Positions 1-6,232 of a stretch of DNA of 7,932 nucleotides are shown piece by piece. Source of the DNA: Bacteroidota bacterium (lineage in GTDB: Bacteria; Bacteroidota; Bacteroidia; Bacteroidales; VadinHA17); contig DUOU01000114.1 of NCBI GenBank assembly GCA_012838685.1, positions 1 to 7,932 on the forward strand, written 5' to 3'. Position numbers and translations under genes: made by a program. The notes under the pieces were generated by a model. The model did not search any database. It was not told the DNA's origin and was given only the letters and a program-made list of their open reading frames with translations. Positions within the stretch are counted from its first letter, which is position 1; every line of letters starts with the position of its first letter.

Positions 1-561
1 CTCGACGGTATTCCACCCGCTCCGAGGGGAGTGCCACAGATTGAAGTTTCTTTCGATATCGATGCTAACGGTATACTTAACGTAACCGCCAAAGATAAAG
101 GAACAGGCAAAGAGCAGAAAATCAGAATTGAAGCCTCTTCAGGCTTAACCGACGATGAGATAAAAAGAATGCGCGAAGAGGCAAAAGCCAATGAAGATGC
201 CGACAAAATCGCCAAGGAGAGGATAGATAAGATCAATAGCGCCGACAGTATGATATTCTCCACGGAAAAACAGTTGAGCGAATATGGAGATAAACTTCCG
301 GCCGACAAAAAAACGGAGATTGAAGGAGCATTGGCAAAGCTAAAAGAGGCCCATAAAAATCAGGATGTTGACGCTATAGACAAGGCAATGGCGGAGTTGA
401 ACTCTATTTGGCAATCCGCTTCGGAAGAGATGTATAAAAACACAGGAGGGGAGGGTCAGCCGAATGCCGGGTTCGATGGCTCCGGCCAGCAATCTGACGG
501 TAGCGCCAAAGGTTCAGGAGATGATGAGGTAACTGATGTTGATTTTGAGGAGATCAAATAA
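1..561 (+). CDS. dnaK: Chaperone protein DnaK (Hsp70), C-terminal part
   Basis: Only the last 186 codons are present; the reading frame is open from base 1 and the ATPase domain lies outside the window. The visible part starts in the substrate-binding beta-sandwich at the hallmark GIPPAPRGVPQIEV, followed by FDIDANGILNV and TAKDKGTGK (fragment residues about 1-45). A charged helical lid follows (about 50-145) with the usual SSGLTDDEIKRM entry. It ends in a Gly/Ser/Gln-rich flexible linker and the conserved acidic tail ending DVDFEEIK. DnaK is the cytoplasmic ATP-driven Hsp70 that folds and protects proteins together with DnaJ and GrpE. The GTG at base 31 is internal and not a start. Neither dnaJ nor grpE follows; a strong hairpin ends the transcript just downstream. 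Identity is essentially certain. Confidence 0.98.
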   Translation, partial: LDGIPPAPRGVPQIEVSFDIDANGILNVTAKDKGTGKEQKIRIEASSGLTDDEIKRMREEAKANEDADKIAKERIDKINSADSMIFSTEKQLSEYGDKLPADKKTEIEGALAKLKEAHKNQDVDAIDKAMAELNSIWQSASEEMYKNTGGEGQPNAGFDGSGQQSDGSAKGSGDDEVTDVDFEEIK

Positions 562-586
562 TTCCAACATATAAAAAATCAAACCA

Positions 587-623
587 AAGAAATCCCAACA
601 TTTACGCAATGTTGGGATTTCTT
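587..623. terminator. Intrinsic terminator, probably bidirectional, between dnaK and the GH9 gene
   Basis: A perfect inverted repeat: 587-602 pairs with 608-623 (16 bp, core AAATCCCAACAT/ATGTTGGGATTT) around a 5-nt loop. On the plus strand it is followed by a T-rich run (TTATTTTAA), 26 nt after the dnaK stop. On the minus strand the sequence beyond it is also T-rich (TTTGGTTTGATTTTTTAT), and the GH9 gene converges on it from the right. It can therefore end both transcripts. No CIRCE-like or other regulatory repeat was seen here. Confidence 0.85.
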
Positions 624-686
624 ATTTTAAATGGGAGTACGGGGAAAAATGCTGATCACCGAGTAGCAAACAACATTACCTTCTCT

Positions 687-2747
687 TTATCTTGGATAAA
701 ACGGATTATTGGACTCATCGTACTTACCGCCTTCGGCCAATATCGGATATATGGCCGCAGGGAAACACAAACTCTGGTAAATTGTGAATTCGCTTTGTGA
801 TATCGCGTTGATATTGTCGATGTAAATTCTTTCCCTTGGTGTCTCATTTCTTACTATCGCGGGATAACTTTTACCACTATTGGTCACAAGTCCGGGACCA
901 AATATAAGAATGCCGGGACGAGGTCCCCAGCCCTGCTCTATTGTATAGGCCGATTCCCTGTCGTGTGGATTGTGTACCCTGTTAAACCCTAATCCGGTCA
1001 TAAAACACTTGCCCAAAGGATTTAAACCCAATGCATAATCCATCATCTGACTGACCGCGTTTATATATTTTTGTTCCCCGGTCAACCGCCATAGCATAAG
1101 TATAGGGAAAGAGTACTGGCCCTGAGCCACATTACTGCCCCACCACCTAAGGCTTAAAGGCGTACCTACAGGGTATGCGTTTCCTTCCAAATATCCCAAT
1201 TGCTTATCGACAGTGGCTTGAAGCGCTTCCGTAAAAATTTTTACAACCCTGGCATCGGTGGGGATATTTTTAGCGATTATGTAAGAATAAAAATAAGATA
1301 CCAACCATGCCTTATTCGCGAAAGCCTCGGTTCCCTGGTTGTAAGTATTTGCCAGTTCCCTGACATCATCTGCATGTTCTTTGATATAAGTATGGGCAGA
1401 CTCATCTCCGGTAAGAAGGTATTTTTCCACAGAGTAGTACATTCTATGGTTGGGCGTGATATTATCTCCGGCCGCTATAAACGCCTTTTCAGCTCGCTCT
1501 ACAAGTTCCCTGGTTCTTTCCGGCTGGTAGGGTTCAATTATGCGAGCCAGGTGCATAAACATCCCGGAAGCCCAGGCGGCCGTACGGGGATCGATCCTTT
1601 CTGAACCGAACAGATGATCTTCCTTGTCGTACGTGGTAAAAGGCGAGTAACCCAAGGTCTCGGTCCCCCAGGGGATTTCACCGGATTCTTCCTGAAAATA
1701 CTCCCAAAACATTGCGCCCCATGCGGCCTCGTCAATAATATCGGGAATTCCGTTCCCCTTGCCAATTATATAGTAGTTCTCGTCGAATATATCGGGAATA
1801 TTGAACTGATCATCGGTAAAGTATTGAGGGAAAGCCTCAAATGTTGTTAAAAGAGTGGAGGTCACGTCCATATGATAAGTTCTACGGTCAGCATCACCGG
1901 CATCATGATATCCTCCCCAGACTTTAATGGTTGGTTCCGTTCCTTCAACCTTCAGACTGGCCTCCGCGATTGGCGCATATGTCTGGTAAACTATCTCATG
2001 ACAGGGCTTCATCCTGATATTCCAGGCATAAGGCCACATAATCTGAATCCCACAACGCTGGTGGTACAAAGAACGAAAACTGGTGTGACCCAAACGACGG
2101 GAGAAATCACCACCAACACCAAATGGATAGGAAGATCCATACCCATTTACGGTAATCTTATAAGGTCCCCCGGCGGGAACATCCGACAAATCAATTCTAT
2201 AAACAAAATCACCGGAGGAGACATCTTCTCCAATCTTGACAAGAACTCCGGAAGCAATCTTTTTCCCGGTTGCCTCTTCGTAAACTGAATATGCGGGCAA
2301 CGCGCCTTCGATCTGTTTAACTCCTCCATCACCTGTCCAAATCGCGAAGTTGGCATACCTGACATCTGACAAGGCACTGTATCCTACCTGATTGGTTTTT
2401 ATGGACTCGCAAAAAATATCGGTATCCTTGAATGTAAACGCAAATGTTCCATACGGAGTTTCCAATGTGTACCTGTTCCCGTTAACCAAATCGGGAACAC
2501 CCAAATAGATGTAATGATCGCATTTATTGCTTTCCGTAACAAATTTATTGATCGATTTGACACCTTTCCCGTTCAATTTCCATTGAGAAGGATTTGAGAT
2601 GTCTACCTCATCCATATCAATAATGTCACTTTTGAAGAACACTACCAAAATATCTTTTGAAGCTGTTCGGATCTCCTGAAAAGAGAGGTTTGCGTTTGCT
2701 GTTACGGATAGCAACAGGCCCACAATAAGAAGTGATAGTTTATTCAT
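687..2747 (-). CDS. Exported glycoside hydrolase family 9 (cellulase-type) enzyme
   Basis: A 686-aa predicted secreted glycosidase. Residues 1-19 form a Sec signal peptide (MNKLSLLIVGLLLSV, cleavage after A-N-A at 17-19); there is no lipobox. A beta-rich N-terminal module (about 20-112) precedes a cellulase N-terminal Ig-like domain (about 115-210, starting KTNQVGYS). The GH9 (alpha/alpha)6 catalytic domain fills about 220-675. It shows GGYHDAGD (278-285, the family's nucleophile-activating aspartates), GNGIPDIIDEA (331-341), the His signature ending NPHDR (593-597), and the D644...E653 pair whose Glu is the expected catalytic acid. The family inverts beta-1,4 linkages in cellulose and related glucans; the exact substrate cannot be read here. 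The second GH9 signature is degenerate (I649 where an aromatic residue is usual, S659 where Asn is usual). There is no carbohydrate-binding module or T9SS sorting tail. The start is preceded by an A-rich leader typical of the phylum. It stands alone, convergent to dnaK. Confidence 0.93.
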   Translation of the reverse strand: MNKLSLLIVGLLLSVTANANLSFQEIRTASKDILVVFFKSDIIDMDEVDISNPSQWKLNGKGVKSINKFVTESNKCDHYIYLGVPDLVNGNRYTLETPYGTFAFTFKDTDIFCESIKTNQVGYSALSDVRYANFAIWTGDGGVKQIEGALPAYSVYEEATGKKIASGVLVKIGEDVSSGDFVYRIDLSDVPAGGPYKITVNGYGSSYPFGVGGDFSRRLGHTSFRSLYHQRCGIQIMWPYAWNIRMKPCHEIVYQTYAPIAEASLKVEGTEPTIKVWGGYHDAGDADRRTYHMDVTSTLLTTFEAFPQYFTDDQFNIPDIFDENYYIIGKGNGIPDIIDEAAWGAMFWEYFQEESGEIPWGTETLGYSPFTTYDKEDHLFGSERIDPRTAAWASGMFMHLARIIEPYQPERTRELVERAEKAFIAAGDNITPNHRMYYSVEKYLLTGDESAHTYIKEHADDVRELANTYNQGTEAFANKAWLVSYFYSYIIAKNIPTDARVVKIFTEALQATVDKQLGYLEGNAYPVGTPLSLRWWGSNVAQGQYSFPILMLWRLTGEQKYINAVSQMMDYALGLNPLGKCFMTGLGFNRVHNPHDRESAYTIEQGWGPRPGILIFGPGLVTNSGKSYPAIVRNETPRERIYIDNINAISQSEFTIYQSLCFPAAIYPILAEGGKYDESNNPFYPR

Positions 2748-2814
2748 TTTTTTAGTTTATTAAATGTGTATAGAGGTATAAAGAAGTACTCCCTTCTTTA
2801 TTGCCACAACTTAA

Positions 2815-2822
2815 CAAATATA
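2815..2822 (-). promoter_or_regulatory. Possible Bacteroidota -7 promoter box for the GH9 gene
   Basis: On the minus strand this reads TATATTTG, an exact match to the Bacteroidota -7 consensus TAnnTTTG, about 68 bases before the GH9 start codon. I find no TTTG-type -33 element at the usual 19-21 nt spacing, so the site rests on the -7 box alone. An A/T-rich octamer like this can occur by chance. Confidence 0.35.
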
Positions 2823-3048
2823 AGTTTTTTTTGTAATGATGATGTAATTCCGATGTTAGATGACGGATTGGCGGTATGTTTTTATTGCCGATTTCGGAGT
2901 ACGTTCCTATCAAGTTAAAATTACTTTTGATACGGGCTTTACCGCTCGAATATCCACTGAACCGACAATTAATTGTACCGCGAAGGCTATCAATTCCCTT
3001 TATTTATAAAAGAAGTCCTAAAACTGTCCGGTTTTGTTTTTTTGGTTA

Positions 3049-3056
3049 TATATTTG
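3049..3056 (+). promoter_or_regulatory. TATATTTG, possible -7 box before the weak frame at 3093
   Basis: An exact TAnnTTTG match on the plus strand, 36 nt before the TTG that opens the 3093-3434 frame. No -33 TTTG lies at the right spacing; the nearest TTTG is only 12 nt upstream of the box. It would make transcription of the small frame possible, but the evidence is weak. Confidence 0.25.
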
Positions 3057-3092
3057 ATACAATTCCTAACTTATGGCATACTATGAGAAGAT

Positions 3093-3434
3093 TTGGCATT
3101 TTCACAAGATATACCGAAAAATATTGGCATACTTTTGGAAACGTTACAGCCTTTAAGTCACGACAGAGGTAACCGCGCATTGATATACCAGTATTCTATC
3201 GGTGATTTGAGCAGTTTGTCCAATGAAGAGGCAAAGTTAGTTATTAATGAGCTTGCAAAACGTGGAGTTGGAGTGATTACCTTCTGGAAAAAAGGAGAAG
3301 CAATGGAAACCTGTGTTAATGAAGGTATTCGTATCGCGAATCTTCAAAAATGTGTTGATCATTTGAAGTGTAATCTATTCAATAAGGTCAGGCATGGAGT
3401 AGAGGGTGAGCAAAAGATACCATTAAAAATTTAA
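3093..3434 (+). CDS. Unrecognised small protein or gene remnant
   Basis: An open frame of 113 codons whose only possible early starts are TTG (3093) and similar weak codons; the first in-frame ATG is at 3303. The product is not recognised. It looks protein-like: a predicted helix-rich stretch with LSNEEAKLVINELAKRG, then a short strand-turn segment (GVGVITFWKKGEAM), reminiscent of a winged-helix fold, and two Cys (CVNEG, KCVDHLKC) further on. A stop (TGA, 3084) closes the frame just upstream, yet the frame reads on sensibly on both sides of it. The start may therefore have been lost, making this the 3' remnant of a longer gene. It is flanked by AT-rich sequence, between the GH9 gene and the MORN operon. 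Reality as a working gene is doubtful. Confidence 0.35.
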   Translation: MAFSQDIPKNIGILLETLQPLSHDRGNRALIYQYSIGDLSSLSNEEAKLVINELAKRGVGVITFWKKGEAMETCVNEGIRIANLQKCVDHLKCNLFNKVRHGVEGEQKIPLKI

Positions 3435-3465
3435 CATCTTTTCAGTACAATCTAAAAATTGGGCA

Positions 3466-3473
3466 TATATTTG
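3466..3473 (+). promoter_or_regulatory. Possible -7 promoter box of the MORN-xseA-xseB operon
   Basis: TATATTTG matches the Bacteroidota -7 consensus exactly and sits 56 nt before the preferred ATG of the MORN gene, giving a leader of roughly 45-50 nt. No clear TTTG -33 element is found at 19-21 nt spacing. The box is embedded in GGGCATATATTT, which recurs upstream of xseB (5734-5745). Confidence 0.4.
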
Positions 3474-3529
3474 AACTATAAACATTATTTTTTTTGTGTA
3501 AATTAGGTTTTTTCAAAATAGTTGTCCAA

Positions 3530-4333
3530 ATGATTCCTTACAATAAGCATTTTTTCTTTTCTCTTATATTCACAGCTCTTTCTGCCCTCTCCTCTATGGG
3601 CCAATCCATGGAAAAAATCAATTTGGTTGACGAAAACAACAAAAAACAGGGAACCTGGATCAGTTATCATTCGAATGGGAACATCCGGTACAAAGGAAAA
3701 TTCAAAGACGATCAACCAATGGACACAATGACCAGATATTATGAGAACGGTATGAAAAGATCTGTGATGATTTACAATGAAAACGGTCGGGATGTTTATG
3801 CGTATATTTACCACACCAATGGTTTTCTTGCCTCAGAGGGGAATTACAGGGATCAGATGAAAGAGGGAAAATGGAAATTCTTCTCTTCAACAATTGATGG
3901 GTATATGGTAACAGAGGAACACTATACCGAAAATATCAGGAACGGAAAATCCATAAAATATTTTGAAAACGGAAATATTGCCGATATTACCATATATTCT
4001 TTTGGAATAAAAGAGGATAAATGGCTACAATATTACTCCAACGGAGTTCCATTTCTGGAAGCCAACTATTCCAACGGAAAGCTTGACGGCAAATTTGAAA
4101 CATGGTTCAATAATGGAAATCCGAAATCTGTGGGTTTGTACAAAGATAATCTTAGGGAAGGCAAGTGGCTAATTTACAATGAAGACGGTTCATTAAAATA
4201 TGAAGCAAACTATGTAAGGGGAACTCCCGACAACAAACAGATGATAATTGACGGTTCCGAATTAATCGATAAAATGGAGCTGGATGGAAGATATGTCGAC
4301 GACCCCGAAAATGGACTTCCAATGTTTTATTGA
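3530..4333 (+). CDS. Exported MORN-repeat protein (YwqK-like)
   Basis: A 267-aa protein with an N-terminal signal peptide (MIPYNKHFFFSLIFTALSAL, likely cut near S22-Q25) followed almost entirely by MORN-type repeats. About eight units of roughly 23 residues run between 39 and 230, each with a G-K-W/F-x-x-Y-x-x-N-G core (for example GTWISYHSNG, GKWKFF, GKFETWFNNG, GKWLIYNEDG). The short acidic tail lacks repeats. MORN_2/YwqK-type proteins are often labelled 'antitoxin' by homology, but nothing here supports that role, and the signal peptide argues for an envelope or periplasmic location. The function is unknown. The ATG at 3530 is preferred over an upstream in-frame TTG (3494) because it places the signal peptide at the N-terminus. 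The stop is only 3 nt before xseA, so the two genes are very probably co-transcribed and translationally coupled. Confidence 0.85.
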   Translation: MIPYNKHFFFSLIFTALSALSSMGQSMEKINLVDENNKKQGTWISYHSNGNIRYKGKFKDDQPMDTMTRYYENGMKRSVMIYNENGRDVYAYIYHTNGFLASEGNYRDQMKEGKWKFFSSTIDGYMVTEEHYTENIRNGKSIKYFENGNIADITIYSFGIKEDKWLQYYSNGVPFLEANYSNGKLDGKFETWFNNGNPKSVGLYKDNLREGKWLIYNEDGSLKYEANYVRGTPDNKQMIIDGSELIDKMELDGRYVDDPENGLPMFY

Positions 4334-4336
4334 TCT

Positions 4337-5731
4337 ATGGAATCCAACATATCACTATACGAACTCCAACAACTGATCAAAAATGCGGTATATATTGGCA
4401 CACCCGACATTTATTGGGTGGTTGCTGAAGTGTCGGAAATAAAAGTCAACAGTTTTTCGGGCCATTGTTATCTTGAACTGATTGAAAAGGAAAAAACGGG
4501 TGAAGGAGTTAAAGCCAGGATCAGGGCGACAATCTGGAAAAACAACTATTTGCTCATAAGCAGCAAACTTGAAAACACTATAGGCTCCTCTATCGCCAGT
4601 GGAACAAAAATTCTTTTCAAGGCCAGGGTTGAATACCATGAACTTTATGGCATAAGCCTTTCAATAACAGATATTGACCCTTCTTTTACTTTAGGCGAGA
4701 TGGAGGCCCGAAGAATGGCGATCATTAACCAACTCAATGAAGAGGGTGTCTTCAATATGAACAAAGAATTGGAATTTCCGGTTCTTCCACAAAGAGTTGC
4801 TGTCATATCCTCCAAAAATGCCGCTGGATATACCGATTTTATAAATCACCTGAACAGCAACAACGAAGGGTACTCGTTCAAAACAACCCTTTTCGAGACA
4901 GTAATGCAAGGGGAACAGACAGAAGAAAGCCTGCTTATATCGCTTGACAAAATAGGGGAAACAGTGAACGAATTTGATTTGGTCGTTATCATTAGAGGGG
5001 GTGGTTCAAAAAGTGACCTCGCCTGGTTCGACAACTATAATATTGCGTTTTATATCACTCAATTCCCACTTCCTGTTGTAACAGGTATTGGGCACGACAA
5101 AGATGTATCTGTGGCTGATATGGTGGCTTTTCAATCTTTCAAAACCCCAACAGCCGTTGCCGACCATCTTATCGAATCATTCCTGGAGATCGAAGAAAAC
5201 CTGATTTTATTTGGTTCGTCAATAAAAGAGATCGCGAACAAGCAGATAAAAGAGGCAAAACAATCACTAAACGAAGCGATATTTGAACTTAGCGCCTCTT
5301 CCGCCAATATTACAAGCATTTACAGGAACAGATTGTTCTCTTTGCAAAACAATATTGTAAGCAAAAGTATAGGAACCCTTTCCAAATACTTGTCAATAGT
5401 GGAAACAAAACGCGGTCAAATAGACAAAAGTGCCGCTTATATGCTTAAAAGTTGGAAAGAAACGCTCGAACTGAAAATTACCGGCACCAAAGAGAGCACA
5501 AATAGGTACTTAAAAGAGAAACAGGTTGATATCAGGATTTTAACCGAGGCATTGAACAACATGGATCCCAAAAATGTATTAAAAAGAGGTTATACCTTGA
5601 CTTACAGGGATGGTGTAATAATTAAAGACGCGACAAACCTTTCGGTAAATGATATTATAAATACAAAATTCAGGGACGGCAATATTACCAGTGAAATCAA
5701 AAAAATAGACAAAGCAAAAAAGAGATTGTAA
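4337..5731 (+). CDS. xseA: Exodeoxyribonuclease VII large subunit
   Basis: A 464-aa protein, close to the family's usual 400-460. An N-terminal OB-fold domain (about 5-115, SLYELQQLI...YWVVAEVSEI...GHCYLEL) binds single-stranded DNA. The catalytic domain follows: AVISSKNAAGYTDF (155-168), RGGGSKSDLAWF (220-231), GIGHDKDVSVAD (250-261) and KTPTAVA (269-275), all hallmark motifs. A long coiled-coil region (about 280-400) and the conserved C-terminal segment (NMDPKNVLKRGYTL, about 408-421, then a DGN-containing end) complete it. With several XseB copies it forms the cytoplasmic nuclease that degrades single-stranded DNA to oligonucleotides from both ends without needing a metal ion; it acts in repair and in clearing ssDNA. 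The gene starts 3 nt after the MORN gene stop, and xseB follows. No disruption was seen. Confidence 0.97.
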   Translation: MESNISLYELQQLIKNAVYIGTPDIYWVVAEVSEIKVNSFSGHCYLELIEKEKTGEGVKARIRATIWKNNYLLISSKLENTIGSSIASGTKILFKARVEYHELYGISLSITDIDPSFTLGEMEARRMAIINQLNEEGVFNMNKELEFPVLPQRVAVISSKNAAGYTDFINHLNSNNEGYSFKTTLFETVMQGEQTEESLLISLDKIGETVNEFDLVVIIRGGGSKSDLAWFDNYNIAFYITQFPLPVVTGIGHDKDVSVADMVAFQSFKTPTAVADHLIESFLEIEENLILFGSSIKEIANKQIKEAKQSLNEAIFELSASSANITSIYRNRLFSLQNNIVSKSIGTLSKYLSIVETKRGQIDKSAAYMLKSWKETLELKITGTKESTNRYLKEKQVDIRILTEALNNMDPKNVLKRGYTLTYRDGVIIKDATNLSVNDIINTKFRDGNITSEIKKIDKAKKRL

Positions 5732-5757
5732 ACGGGCATATATTTACTTCCCAAAAT

Positions 5758-5784
5758 ATGACAAAAAACAAACAACTGAAATAA
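5758..5784 (+). other. Eight-codon mini-ORF in the xseA-xseB spacer
   Basis: The frame encodes MTKNKQLK and stops 8 nt before the xseB ATG. Its first 11 bases, ATGACAAAAAA, are the same as the first 11 bases of xseB (5793-5803). It could be a decoy or coupling start, or simply a small duplication of the gene's start. Nothing shows that it is translated. Confidence 0.2.
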
Positions 5785-5792
5785 AAACAATA

Positions 5793-5999
5793 ATGACAAA
5801 AAAGAATATCTCATTTAACGACGCTATTGCCGAGGTTGAGGCGATACTCAAAAAAATTGAATCGGGGGTACTGGATGTTGATCTGCTCTCTGAGAGCGTG
5901 AAACGCGCCTCAGAACTTATAAAAATTTGCCAGAAAAAACTTAGGGACGCGGAAGTTGAGATTGAAAAGATTTTTACCGAGTCGCAAAAGGAGCAGTAA
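5793..5999 (+). CDS. xseB: Exodeoxyribonuclease VII small subunit
   Basis: A 68-aa, all-helical protein of the usual XseB length (about 60-80). The family pattern is clear: SFNDAIAEVEAILKKIESG (helix 1, residues 7-25), a short VLDVDLLSESVKRASEL turn and helix, then CQKKLRDAEVEIEKI (46-60). In the holoenzyme several XseB chains wrap the coiled-coil region of XseA and are needed for activity. It lies 61 nt downstream of xseA on the same strand and is probably in the same transcript, although the spacer contains a -7-like TATATTTA (5739-5746) that could add a weak internal promoter. The ATG follows an A-rich leader without a Shine-Dalgarno sequence. Confidence 0.95.
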   Translation: MTKKNISFNDAIAEVEAILKKIESGVLDVDLLSESVKRASELIKICQKKLRDAEVEIEKIFTESQKEQ

Positions 6000-6232
6000 C
6001 TCCGACACAAGTGGCCTTTATTTTTACCAAACTCTTCATGGTTATAAAAGCAACAAACCAGAGCCTTGAGCGACCCTGGTCCATTGCCTACCCTAAACCT
6101 AAATCCATGAAAAAACCACTATTATGAAACCCAAATTATCTATGTTTTACCTTTCTTTTTATAGTTTAAACGCATCGTCAAATAAAATGTTTCATAAAAT
6201 AAACTAATTATTGCGTAAAATATGTAAAATTA
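6000..6232. other. Intergenic stretch after xseB, no supported gene
   Basis: About 230 bp. Downstream of xseB there is a T-rich patch (GCCTTTATTTTTACC) but no convincing hairpin; a 5-bp stem (ACCAG 6057-6061 / CTGGT 6076-6080) lacks a following T-run. A tandem CCTAAA CCTAAA (6092-6103) precedes two small open starts, one reading MKKPLL (6108) and one of 27 codons (6124-6207, starting MKPKLSMFYLSFYSLNASS). The latter resembles the signal-peptide start of SusC-type outer-membrane receptors but ends at once. The rest is AT-rich and holds nothing I recognise. Confidence 0.45.

Larger units (their letters stand above)
2748..3092. other. AT-rich intergenic stretch, no supported gene
   Basis: About 345 bp upstream of the GH9 gene. 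It carries the GH9 leader and -7-like box at its left end and a second TATATTTG box at its right end on the plus strand. A 49-codon plus-strand frame (2860-3009, starting MTDWRYVFIADFG) looks mildly protein-like. A start-poor minus-strand frame overlaps it (about 2757-3010). Neither has support beyond being open. No inverted repeats, tRNA or transposase remnants were recognised. Confidence 0.5.

Noticed and set aside
31..33. GTG as the start of a separate 176-aa protein
   Set aside because: It is an internal Val codon of the DnaK substrate-binding domain; the frame is open and matches DnaK from base 1.
1200..2288. Several plus-strand frames of 75-140 codons opposite the GH9 gene
   Set aside because: They are antisense shadows of a gene with strong family motifs; none has a recognisable domain.
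2757..3010. A long open minus-strand frame upstream of the GH9 gene
   Set aside because: It has no ATG, covers the likely GH9 promoter and leader, and the translation shows no recognisable motif.
2876..3172. A 98-codon plus-strand frame starting MFLLPISEYVPIK
   Set aside because: Its composition is unlike a real protein (scattered Arg/Tyr/Phe from AT-rich DNA), and it overlaps better-looking frames at both ends.
3494..3529. TTG start extending the MORN protein by 12 residues
   Set aside because: The ATG at 3530 places the hydrophobic signal peptide directly at the N-terminus; the extension is poorly composed and starts almost on the inferred transcription start.
3530..4333. MORN/YwqK gene as the antitoxin of a toxin-antitoxin pair
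   Set aside because: There is no toxin-like partner; the neighbour is xseA, and the protein carries a signal peptide. The label appears to be only a family name.
6057..6080. Small inverted repeat ACCAG/CTGGT after xseB as a terminator
   Set aside because: The stem is only 5 bp with a long loop and no T-run follows.
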